From Paracoccaceae bacterium (lineage in GTDB: Bacteria > Pseudomonadota > Alphaproteobacteria > Rhodobacterales > Rhodobacteraceae), in assembly GCA_013214575.1 (NCBI GenBank), contig JABSSD010000209.1, positions 1 to 64,000 on the forward strand: a stretch of DNA of 64,000 nucleotides. The letters run 5' to 3'. The first letter of the stretch is position 1. The number at the start of each line of letters is the position of its first letter. Below are positions 53,284 to 60,735 of this stretch, piece by piece. The notes beneath the pieces were generated by a model. The model had not been told where the DNA came from. It saw only the letters and a list, made by a program, of their open reading frames with translations, and did not search any database. A program made the position numbers and the translations under genes.

Positions 53284-54192
53284 CTAACGATCCGCACTCT
53301 TGCGCCGGTGCTTGCCATCCTCGACCGACACCGTCGCCGGGTCCACATCCCGCTCCAGCCGCGCATCGCCGGCCAGACAGACGAATCGTTTGCCGCGCAA
53401 CCGACCAATCAGGGTCAGGCCAACCTCGCGGGCAATCTCCACCCCCCAAGCGGTAAACCCGGAACGTGAGGCCAGCACCGGAATGCCCATCATCGCCGTC
53501 TTGATCACCATTTCCGAGGTCAGCCGCCCGGTGGTATACATGATCTTGTCCGCAGCCGTGGCGCCTTCCGACACCATCCAGCCGGCGATCTTGTCCACCG
53601 CATTATGGCGCCCCACGTCCTCCATATAGACCAGCGGGTGGTCCTGATGACACAGCACCGAGCCATGAATGGCGCCGGCCTCAAGATACAGCGAAGGCGT
53701 GCGGTTGATCTTGCTGGCCAGCGTATACAGCCACGAGGTCTTGACCGGGGTGGCGGGCAGGCGGATATCCTCCAGCCCCTCCATCATGTCGCCAAACACC
53801 GTGCCCACCGCACAGCCCGAGGTGCGGGTCTTTTTCTTCAACTTGTCCTCGTAATTGGTCTGCACCTCGGTGCGCACCACGACGGTTTCCAGCTCTTCGT
53901 CATAGTCGACACCGGTGATCACATCATCGTCGCGCAGCATGCGCTGATTGCGCAGGAAGCCCAGCGCCAGATATTCGGGGTAGTCGCCAATGGTCATCGC
54001 GGTGACGATTTCCTGGCTGTTCAGATAGATGGTCAGCGGCCTCTCCTCGACCACCGAAATCTGGCTGACCTTGCCGTTATGATCGACGCCAGTGACGGCG
54101 CGGGTCAGCCGCGGGTTCCCCGGATTGGGCGCGATCAGATACTCTGCCATGTCGATAGGTTTGGGCAATTGCAACTCTCCCGGATCAGCCAT
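53284..54192 (-). CDS. fdhD: Formate dehydrogenase accessory sulfurtransferase
   Basis: FdhD transfers sulfur to the molybdenum cofactor of formate dehydrogenase. The 302-aa protein has GRHNAVDKIAGWM, the C-terminal nucleotide-type segment TTGRLTSEMVIKTAMMGIPVLASRSGFT, and LCHQDHPLVYMEDVG. The region corresponding to the CxxC of E. coli FdhD reads SGCAVGTVFGD, with only one cysteine. It stands upstream of mobAB-moeA, but no formate dehydrogenase gene is nearby. Confidence 0.92.
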   Translation of the reverse strand: MADPGELQLPKPIDMAEYLIAPNPGNPRLTRAVTGVDHNGKVSQISVVEERPLTIYLNSQEIVTAMTIGDYPEYLALGFLRNQRMLRDDDVITGVDYDEELETVVVRTEVQTNYEDKLKKKTRTSGCAVGTVFGDMMEGLEDIRLPATPVKTSWLYTLASKINRTPSLYLEAGAIHGSVLCHQDHPLVYMEDVGRHNAVDKIAGWMVSEGATAADKIMYTTGRLTSEMVIKTAMMGIPVLASRSGFTAWGVEIAREVGLTLIGRLRGKRFVCLAGDARLERDVDPATVSVEDGKHRRKSADR

Positions 54193-54222
54193 AGGTCTGT
54201 GGCTTCAGACTAGGATCAAGCC

Positions 54223-54951
54223 ATGCCATGCACCACCACCAAATCCGCCTTTTGGAGGGGATTTCGGGACAGCGCACCGTTCATTTTGATTGCCGGCCCC
54301 TTTGGGCTGCTGTTTGGCGTCCTGGCGGCCGAAGCGGGACTAAATGTGCTGGAGGCCTTTGCCTTCTCGCTGGCGGTGTTTGCCGGCGCTGCACAGTTCA
54401 CCGCCTTGCAACTGATGCAGGAACAGGCGCCGACAATCATCGTTCTGGTGTCGGCGCTGGCGGTCAATCTGCGGATGGCAATGTATTCCGCCTCGCTGAC
54501 GCCTTATCTGGGCGCCGCGCCGCTGTGGCAACGCGCCTTTGCCGCGTATTTTCTGGTGGATCAGTCTTATGCGCTGTCGATCACCAAATTTGAGGCCAAC
54601 CCCGAGATGACCACGCCGCAGCGCATGGCCTATTTCTTCGGCGCCAGTGGCATCGTGACGCCGCTGTGGATGGGCGCCACCATTGTCGGCGCGCTGATCG
54701 GCTCACAGGTTCCCGAGAGCTGGGGCTTAGATTTTGTGCTGCCGCTGGCCTTTCTGGCGATGATCGGGCCGATGTTGCGCACCCCGGCGCATCTGGCGGC
54801 CTGCTTTGCCGCTGTTGTCACCGCCTTGCTGGCGGCCGGCCTGCCTTACAACTTTGGTCTGATTGTTGCCGGATTGACCGGCATGAGTGTCGGGGCTCAG
54901 ACTGAGCTCTGGGTGGAGCGATACAAGATGCAGAAGGACGTCTCAGGATGA
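54223..54951 (+). CDS. azlC: AzlC family branched-chain amino acid exporter subunit
   Basis: AzlC with AzlD forms an exporter of branched-chain amino acids (as in B. subtilis azaleucine resistance and YgaZH). The 242-aa protein has seven hydrophobic helices and the N-terminal family segment GFRDSAPFILIAGPFGLLFGV, then GAAQFTALQLM and NLRMAMYSASLTPYLG. The small partner follows with an ATGA overlap. Its start lies only 30 bp from divergent fdhD. Confidence 0.9.
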   Translation: MPCTTTKSAFWRGFRDSAPFILIAGPFGLLFGVLAAEAGLNVLEAFAFSLAVFAGAAQFTALQLMQEQAPTIIVLVSALAVNLRMAMYSASLTPYLGAAPLWQRAFAAYFLVDQSYALSITKFEANPEMTTPQRMAYFFGASGIVTPLWMGATIVGALIGSQVPESWGLDFVLPLAFLAMIGPMLRTPAHLAACFAAVVTALLAAGLPYNFGLIVAGLTGMSVGAQTELWVERYKMQKDVSG

Positions 54952-55280
54952 GCCAGTTTGATAGCCTGACCCTGTGGACGGTGATCCTTGGTCTGGCGCT
55001 GGGGAGCTTCACCCTGCGGTTCGCCTTTTTGGCGCTGATGGGAGATCGCAGCCTGCCGGACTGGCTGATGCGGCACCTGCGCTATACTGCGGTGGCGATC
55101 CTGCCGGCCCTGGTAACACCGCTGGTGGCCTGGCCATCCGCCACGGGCGGCCTGCCCAGCCTGCCACATCTTTTGGCGGCGCTGGTGGCATTGGTGGTGG
55201 GGTTTCTCAGCAAGAACATTATTGCCGCCATGGGCGCCGCTGCGCTGACGCTCTACGGGCTGATACAGCTGATCGGATAG
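54948..55280 (+). CDS. azlD: AzlD family small exporter subunit
   Basis: The 110-aa protein has four hydrophobic helices, with the family segment FTLRFAFLALMGDRSLPDWL and LRYTAVAILPALVTPL, and overlaps azlC by 4 nt. This is the usual size and position of the AzlD partner. Confidence 0.9.
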   Translation: MSQFDSLTLWTVILGLALGSFTLRFAFLALMGDRSLPDWLMRHLRYTAVAILPALVTPLVAWPSATGGLPSLPHLLAALVALVVGFLSKNIIAAMGAAALTLYGLIQLIG

Positions 55281-55358
55281 CTTGAGGTCAGAGGGTTGGC
55301 AGATCGTCAGCGAGGTAATACATTTGCCAAATAATCCACTGAGAAGAGGAGGCCATCT

Positions 55359-55637
55359 ATGAAAAACAGAGCAAAACGAGCCGCACTGATGATCGTATTT
55401 GTCGTTGCCCTGCCCGCAAATGCGCTGCTGGCCGAGGTCGTGACAGAAACCACGACAACCACCGCGCCAGACGGCACCGAGACCACCACAGTCGTGACAA
55501 CAGAGACCACCCCTGAACAGAGCAACAGCACAACCGCAGAACCCTGCGCCGTGGGGCCAACCTGTGTCACCGGAACCATCCGCAGGTCAGATCGTCGGCA
55601 AGACAGGCGTGCGGGCAGCCCGCGCATCAACAACTGA
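55359..55637 (+). CDS. Threonine-rich small secreted protein
   Basis: The 92-aa product has a signal peptide (MKNRAKRAALMIVFVVALPA, cleavage near 25) and a mature part rich in Thr (VVTETTTTTAPDGTETTTVV) with two cysteines in EPCAVGPTCV. AGGAGG lies 7 nt upstream of the ATG. Low-complexity Thr tracts and size suggest a small surface or periplasmic protein. No family recognised. Confidence 0.65.
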   Translation: MKNRAKRAALMIVFVVALPANALLAEVVTETTTTTAPDGTETTTVVTTETTPEQSNSTTAEPCAVGPTCVTGTIRRSDRRQDRRAGSPRINN

Positions 55638-55682
55638 ACACCTTGGCGGCCATCTTGCTGGCCGCCCATGCATTTTGAAGCT

Positions 55683-56309
55683 TCAGCCGTTCAGCGCGGC
55701 GTTGCTTCTGGCCAGACCATCCTGCAGGTCTTCGCTGTCGGTTTCATAGTATTTCTCGGTCACAACCCCAGGTAGGGCGCCAAAGCTGTCGGACAGCTTC
55801 ACCGGATAGAAGGTCTGGTTGACCTGCTCGAACCCGGGCACCCCAGCCAGCAGCGAGGCGGTGGATTTGGCGCAGAAGGCACCGGGGACCCGGCCCGTCG
55901 CCCTGGCCCTCTGATAGGCGATCTCGGCCTGTTCCGGGGTCACTTCAACGGTTTGAATGACCACATGAAAGGTGCTGCGGGCATGGCCGCCACGGTAGGC
56001 TTTTTCGACCCCCGGGGTGATCCCAAAGAGAACGTCGTCAACTTCGGGCACCACATCGGCATAAAATGACCCGGCGGGGTCAAATATCACCCGCTCGGAT
56101 GCGTTGATCATCAGCGAGGTATGGCCGCCCTGTCCGCTGCGGTTGTTGACCATAGTAAACAGCGTCAGGGTGCTGGGCCCCGGCGCGCGGTACGACACCG
56201 CCGCCAAGGTTGCGGCATCCGCATTGGGCTGTGGCTGATCGGCGCAACCGCTCAGTATAGTCACCGCCAAAAGCGATGCGGTCAAAGTTGTAAAAAGGCG
56301 CACCGGCAA
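55683..56309 (-). CDS. Lipoprotein of unknown function
   Basis: The 208-aa protein starts MPVRLFTTLTASLLAVTILS and has the lipobox L-S-G-C with C22 as the lipidation site. The rest is mixed alpha/beta, with no family I can name. It contains GGHTSLMINASERVIFDPAGSFYADVV, which resembles the papain-like NlpC/P60- or DUF4105-type pattern of secreted phospholipid- or peptide-processing proteins, and CAKSTASLL with a conserved-looking cysteine. It could be an unusual cysteine hydrolase. Function is not assigned. Confidence 0.75.
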   Translation of the reverse strand: MPVRLFTTLTASLLAVTILSGCADQPQPNADAATLAAVSYRAPGPSTLTLFTMVNNRSGQGGHTSLMINASERVIFDPAGSFYADVVPEVDDVLFGITPGVEKAYRGGHARSTFHVVIQTVEVTPEQAEIAYQRARATGRVPGAFCAKSTASLLAGVPGFEQVNQTFYPVKLSDSFGALPGVVTEKYYETDSEDLQDGLARSNAALNG

Positions 56310-56316
56310 CCCCAGA

Positions 56317-56451
56317 TCAAGTCGCGAAGATGGCCAGGAACACGGCCAGTAGAATCATCGCAACGGCAACCCGGCTGATGAAGGTCATAAATGCGGAGTA
56401 AACGTTTTCCTGGACCGTTGCGTCCATTGATCCGTGCTGGTGATCTGCCAT
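56317..56451 (-). CDS. aa3-type cytochrome c oxidase subunit IV
   Basis: From the ATG at 56451 the product is 44 aa: MADHQHGSMDATVQENVYSA, then FMTFISRVAVAMILLAVFLAIFAT, a short N-terminal domain and one transmembrane helix. This is the bacterial aa3-oxidase small subunit IV (as in Paracoccus and Rhodobacter), normally of about 40-50 aa. It is not next to other oxidase genes here. GGATATTACCC lies before the start, with a weak ribosome-binding site. Confidence 0.85.
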   Translation of the reverse strand: MADHQHGSMDATVQENVYSAFMTFISRVAVAMILLAVFLAIFAT

Positions 56452-56545
56452 GGGTAATATCCTATTCGCGTGCATTTCACTTTGAATATCGCAAATAAAA
56501 ATGCCTGTCACCACGTCATTGCGGCGCAGGGCCACCGAAACGGCG

Positions 56546-57157
56546 TTAATTGCCGCTCCAACAGGCCTCATAGCCATAACCCCAGCGCCAGCTCAGCCCG
56601 CTGCAGGGCCCGCCGCCAAATCGCACCGCGTAATACAGGCTGCCCGCCAGCAGCTCATAGGCCTCGGCCACCTGCAACTCGCTGACCCCGTATAACACCG
56701 CCAGCTCGGCCTGACGGGCCTGTCCGGTCTCAACGACACAGAGCTGCAACGCCCGGTCCGCCGCCAGTCGCGCCGCATAGCTGTCCACGGCCACCTGCGC
56801 CGCACCGGCCTGGTGATAGGCGCGGTCATGGCTGACACAACAGAGCTCGAACGGCGGCTGTTGCTGGTGGTCGCGGGCAAACTGCGGCCAATAGGCCGCA
56901 ACCGCTTGCCAAGTGCTGGACAGGCCACCGCTGCAGCCATCGGTGGTAAAGGGATTCGGTGCCCCGGCTGTTGCCACCTGCTGCATCAGCGCCTGATGCC
57001 CTTTCAGCTCCAGCCCGCGACCCAAATGGTCCCAGGCCTGCACCGGATCCTGATCTGGGGCCTGATCTAGGGCTTCCTGTGCTGGAGCAGGGCTGGACCA
57101 CAGCGCCAACAGCACCGCTATCACAGAGCTAGGGCGCAGATAGCTACGGGCTGACAT
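56546..57157 (-). CDS. Phospholipase A2-like secreted protein
   Basis: From the ATG at 57157 the product is 203 aa with a signal peptide (cleavage near APA|Q26). PNPFTTDGCSGGLS is like the calcium loop of phospholipase A2 (with a Gly-rich, Cys-containing segment), and ELCCVSHDRAYHQAG at 105-119 is the active-site CCxxHD pattern (H110 and D111). Seven cysteines could form disulfides. I infer a bacterial PLA2-like lipase; enzymatic activity is unproven. It overlaps the upstream GDPD gene by 14 nt, suggesting a joint role in phospholipid turnover. Confidence 0.72.
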   Translation of the reverse strand: MSARSYLRPSSVIAVLLALWSSPAPAQEALDQAPDQDPVQAWDHLGRGLELKGHQALMQQVATAGAPNPFTTDGCSGGLSSTWQAVAAYWPQFARDHQQQPPFELCCVSHDRAYHQAGAAQVAVDSYAARLAADRALQLCVVETGQARQAELAVLYGVSELQVAEAYELLAGSLYYAVRFGGGPCSGLSWRWGYGYEACWSGN

Positions 57158-59000
57158 CTCGGTACTCCCGTGGATTGAGATCCAGACCAAGTTCTTCGAT
57201 CAGCCACAACACCATGCGCTCGGCTGTGTTCAGCTCTGCCCGCACCCGCAGCACCTTTCGCACCAGCCCCGGTTCATCGGTGATCAGCCCATCCACCCCC
57301 ATCGAGATCATCTTGGACATTTGCAGCGGATCGTTGACGGTCCAGACATAGATATCCTTGCCCGCGGCCTGCACCGAGCCAATCAGCGCCGGGCTGGCAA
57401 TCTCGGCCCGCACCGCAACAAAATCCCCGTCCAGCCCAGCCAGATCACCGACTTTGGTGGCGGCCAGAATGCCCGCCCGCCAGTCGGGGCGCAGGGATTT
57501 CGCCTTTTGCACCGATCCGTATTTCAGCGACATAAAGGCGATCTGATCCGCCATATCCGCTGCCTCGACCAGGGCGACGCTGCGGCCCTCCAGATCAACG
57601 TCAAAGCCATAGTGCTTGAACTCGATCAGCAGCTTGGCGCGGCCCTTGACCTGCTGCAGAACCTCGCTCAGCAGCGGCATGCGCTGATCGGCGTAAGCCG
57701 GGTCATACCAGCTGCCGATATCGACCTGTTGCAACTGCTCCAGAGGTGCGGCATGGATCTGCAGATTGACCCTGGCCAGCTTCATCAGGTCGGCGTCATG
57801 CATCACCACGATATGGCCATCGGCGCTTTCCTGCACGTCAATCTCGACCCAGTCAGCGCCCTGCTGCAGCGCCTCTTCGATCGCGGCGGTGGTGTTTTCC
57901 GGCTTGCTGCCGGCAGCACCACGATGGGCGATGATCTCAACGTCATCCTCAGCCTTTACCGCGTCAAACAGCGATTGCCCCAGCCACAGGGACAGCCCAC
58001 CGATCATCACCGCCACCCCGGCAAAGCCCAGCAGGCCGGACCGCAGCCGCGAGGGTTGCCGCAGAGACCGGGTCAGAGAGCTGGGCAGTGGCGGATGCAC
58101 GCCGCCAAAATGGCGATCCAGTATAAGCGCCAATGCACCCAGGGCGATGGCCGACAGCACCGCGTCGCCCGTCACCCAGAGCAACAGCACTGCTAGCGAC
58201 AGCAGCAGCACCCGGATCAGGTCGGTCTCTGCCGCCACCGGCATCCAGGCGATAATCCCGCCCGCCACAGCCGCCAGCACCGCCGCCAGAGCCATGCGCA
58301 GTAACACCCAGATCACCAGTTCGATCTGCAACTTGAGATGATGTCCCTTCATTCGCTGGGTGCTGATCCCAAAACTGCTACGCGGTGATTGATCCTCGAA
58401 CAGCAGCAGATGCAGCGCCAGCGCCCAGGCCGACAGCCGTTGCAACAGAACCAGCGCCAGCGCCAGCGCGATCCCACCGATCAGAGCCACCGCCAGTTTG
58501 AAGGCAGGCGGGTGATAGCTCAGGTAGTAATTGATGTCATAGTCGCTCAGCAGTGCCCAGGCCACCAGCCCTGCCACGGCCGCAAACGGCGCCGCCAGCA
58601 GCAGAATGCGCAGCAGCAGCAAGCCGATGAATATCGCCAGTGCATAGAGTTTTCTGACCACCGACAGCAGCGCCACCCGGGCGGTCAGCCAGCGGTTGGC
58701 TTGTTCATAGCGCAGCGAGGCCGCCATCACCGCAAAGCCGGTCATCTCTGCCACCATCACAATGCTAAGGATCACCAGCGACAGCACAAATCCAATCGGC
58801 GACAGCACAAACAGCGCAATATCCTGATCGGTCAGCGCCGATTGGCTGGAAAACGACACTGCCAGGTTGACCATCGCCCCCAGCAGCGGCGCAATCAGCG
58901 CCAGAGCCAGCAGTCGCAGCGATACATGCACCGCCAGAAACAACCGCCAGCGCCGCCTGGCGCCGCCGTAGGCCTGCAAAACGTCGGATAAATATTTCAA
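57144..59000 (-). CDS. Membrane-bound glycerophosphodiester phosphodiesterase
   Basis: GDPD enzymes split glycerophosphodiesters (from lysophospholipids) into glycerol-3-phosphate and an alcohol. I choose a TTG at 59000, preceded by AGGAGG with 6 nt spacing, because no ATG fits; this gives 618 aa starting at LKYLSDVLQAYGG (translated with Met). Residues 1-330 have about eight membrane helices (a YhfC/GlpQ-membrane type domain), and the C-terminal catalytic domain starts with EIIAHRGAAGSKPENT near 355, then VEIDVQES and HD. The stop overlaps the PLA2-like gene. Confidence 0.9.
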   Translation of the reverse strand: MKYLSDVLQAYGGARRRWRLFLAVHVSLRLLALALIAPLLGAMVNLAVSFSSQSALTDQDIALFVLSPIGFVLSLVILSIVMVAEMTGFAVMAASLRYEQANRWLTARVALLSVVRKLYALAIFIGLLLLRILLLAAPFAAVAGLVAWALLSDYDINYYLSYHPPAFKLAVALIGGIALALALVLLQRLSAWALALHLLLFEDQSPRSSFGISTQRMKGHHLKLQIELVIWVLLRMALAAVLAAVAGGIIAWMPVAAETDLIRVLLLSLAVLLLWVTGDAVLSAIALGALALILDRHFGGVHPPLPSSLTRSLRQPSRLRSGLLGFAGVAVMIGGLSLWLGQSLFDAVKAEDDVEIIAHRGAAGSKPENTTAAIEEALQQGADWVEIDVQESADGHIVVMHDADLMKLARVNLQIHAAPLEQLQQVDIGSWYDPAYADQRMPLLSEVLQQVKGRAKLLIEFKHYGFDVDLEGRSVALVEAADMADQIAFMSLKYGSVQKAKSLRPDWRAGILAATKVGDLAGLDGDFVAVRAEIASPALIGSVQAAGKDIYVWTVNDPLQMSKMISMGVDGLITDEPGLVRKVLRVRAELNTAERMVLWLIEELGLDLNPREYRDVSP

Positions 59001-59006
59001 ACCAAA

Positions 59007-59012
59007 CCTCCT
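59007..59012 (-). promoter_or_regulatory. Ribosome-binding site deciding the TTG start of the GDPD gene
   Basis: AGGAGG on the minus strand is 6 nt upstream of the TTG at 59000, and an in-frame ATG start would add some 50-70 unrelated residues. Confidence 0.7.
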
Positions 59013-59229
59013 GACCGTCTGCCGCCCATAAAACGACGGGGCGCGGCAGATCTCAAGAGCGGATCGAGAACAGCACAGCGGGCCAAGCAGCACAGGCTCA
59101 GCCGCGCAGCCCAAATGGCTCCCCTCCGGCATCGGCCTCATGGCGGAGACGCTCCTCCCGTTGGGCCCGGCGCCGGTCCTGCGGACCAGCGCAGGGCTGC
59201 CGAGACGCGCCAAAGCGGCCGGTTTTTAG

Positions 59230-59682
59230 TCAGGTTTCTTCGAGGTCTGACGCCAGTTTAAACCCAATCCGGTTGGCGGGCTGGTCTTGCTTGGGTTTGG
59301 GCAGCGCCCGCAGCATCACGTTCAACTGGGTGACATGCTGCACCAGCTGGGTTTTGCCACCGGCGCCGTCGGTGCCGTAAAAGGTGATGATATCGGGATC
59401 GAAATAGCCCATGCCCTCGATCCGCAGCACCCCGGCCTCGCCGCCGACAAAGCCCATGGCGACCTCATGCTCGCCGTCCAGCTGTTTTTCAAAATTCTGA
59501 ATATAGAGGATCAGCCGTTCATAGCTCCAGCGCGCCTGGCTCTTTTTCGCCACCGGAGTGTTCAGCGCTGCGGGCACCGTGGTCAGGCCCGCCTTTGCCT
59601 CCGGGTTGGCATGGACCTCGTGCAGGCACGGCAGTGCGGCGGCCTCGACGGCCTCAGCTGTGGTTTTAATGTTATCGCCCAT
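59230..59682 (-). CDS. DUF6173 family protein
   Basis: The 150-aa soluble protein has RWSYERLILYIQNFEKQLDGEHEVAMGFVGG and GYFDPDIITFYGTDGAGGKTQLVQHVTQLNVMLRA, the conserved region of DUF6173 as I recall it in Rhodobacterales. There is no signal peptide. Function is unknown. It follows the MBL-fold gene by 6 bp on the same strand. Confidence 0.8.
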   Translation of the reverse strand: MGDNIKTTAEAVEAAALPCLHEVHANPEAKAGLTTVPAALNTPVAKKSQARWSYERLILYIQNFEKQLDGEHEVAMGFVGGEAGVLRIEGMGYFDPDIITFYGTDGAGGKTQLVQHVTQLNVMLRALPKPKQDQPANRIGFKLASDLEET

Positions 59683-59688
59683 AACGCT

Positions 59689-60735
59689 CTACCCCTTGCG
59701 CTGGTACAGCCAGGCGCCATCGTCGCGGCGGCTGCGGTCCAGTTTGCCAATACAATACAGGTGATTTACATGCGCCACCGCCTCAACCAGGGCAAGGCCG
59801 TATTCGCCCTCGCCGATGCTGCGTTTGAACAGGGTTGAGAAGCATTCAGCGGCGGTTTTGGGCTGATCGAGATACTCCAGCAGCCGTTCGAGTGCGCCGT
59901 GGTGGTTGTCGATCAGCTGCCGCATCCGCAGCGGCAGCCGGGTGAACGGCAGCTTGTGGCCGCCCAGCGCGATATGATCGGGGCGCGCCAGAAGCGCCAG
60001 CCGCTCGCAGGCCTCCAGCCAGTCGGCCAGCGGGTCGGCCATCGGTTCGGTGGCATAGACGCCGATGTTGGGGCTGATCGAGGACAGAATCTGATCGCCG
60101 GTGATCACCAGATTGTCATCGCGGCTCCAGAACGTCGCATGTTCCGGCGCGTGGCCGTTGCCCATGTGTACGTCCCAAGTGCGGCCGCCCATGCGGATCA
60201 CATCATCCTGCTGGATGCGGGTAAAGCCCAGCGGCATCGGATAGACCACATCGGCAAAGTTGAAGGGCCGGTCTGCAATGCGTTTGTCATAGATCTCAGG
60301 CGCCATGCCGGCGCTGCGGTAATAGTCGAGGGTTTCCTGCGGCCAGACCTCCTGCACGTCCAGCGTCAGCATGCGGGCAAACAGCCAGGCGGTGCGGGTG
60401 GTCACCAATTCAGCCCCGTGTTCGCTCTGAAACCAGCCGGCATTGCCGATGTGATCGGGGTGGTGATGGGTCACCACCACCCGCTTGACCGGCTTGCCTT
60501 TGAGCGGCCCGGCCATCAGTTGCTCCCAGATCGCGCGGGTCTTTTTTGAGGAGAACCCGGTGTCGATCACCGTCCAGCTGTCGCCGTCGTCCAGCGCATA
60601 GACATTCACATGGTCCAGCTTCATTGGCAGCGGCAGCCGCATCCACAGCACGCCTGTGGCGATCTCGATCGCCTCGCCCGGTGCCGGCGGCACCTCCCAG
60701 GGGTGGCGCATGGTGACTTCGGGAACGCTGGTCAT
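59689..60735 (-). CDS. MBL-fold metallohydrolase
   Basis: The 348-aa metallo-beta-lactamase-fold protein has the metal motif VVVTHHHPDHIGNAG near 90-104, GNGHAPEHATFW, LVITGDQIL (metal aspartate) and the histidine in ALGGHKLPF. Length and pattern resemble the group of MBL hydrolases with a C-terminal helical extension that act on thioesters or other small substrates. Its start overlaps the acyl-CoA dehydrogenase stop by 4 nt (ATGA), pointing to an acyl-CoA-related role, for example as thioesterase. Confidence 0.9.
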   Translation of the reverse strand: MTSVPEVTMRHPWEVPPAPGEAIEIATGVLWMRLPLPMKLDHVNVYALDDGDSWTVIDTGFSSKKTRAIWEQLMAGPLKGKPVKRVVVTHHHPDHIGNAGWFQSEHGAELVTTRTAWLFARMLTLDVQEVWPQETLDYYRSAGMAPEIYDKRIADRPFNFADVVYPMPLGFTRIQQDDVIRMGGRTWDVHMGNGHAPEHATFWSRDDNLVITGDQILSSISPNIGVYATEPMADPLADWLEACERLALLARPDHIALGGHKLPFTRLPLRMRQLIDNHHGALERLLEYLDQPKTAAECFSTLFKRSIGEGEYGLALVEAVAHVNHLYCIGKLDRSRRDDGAWLYQRKG

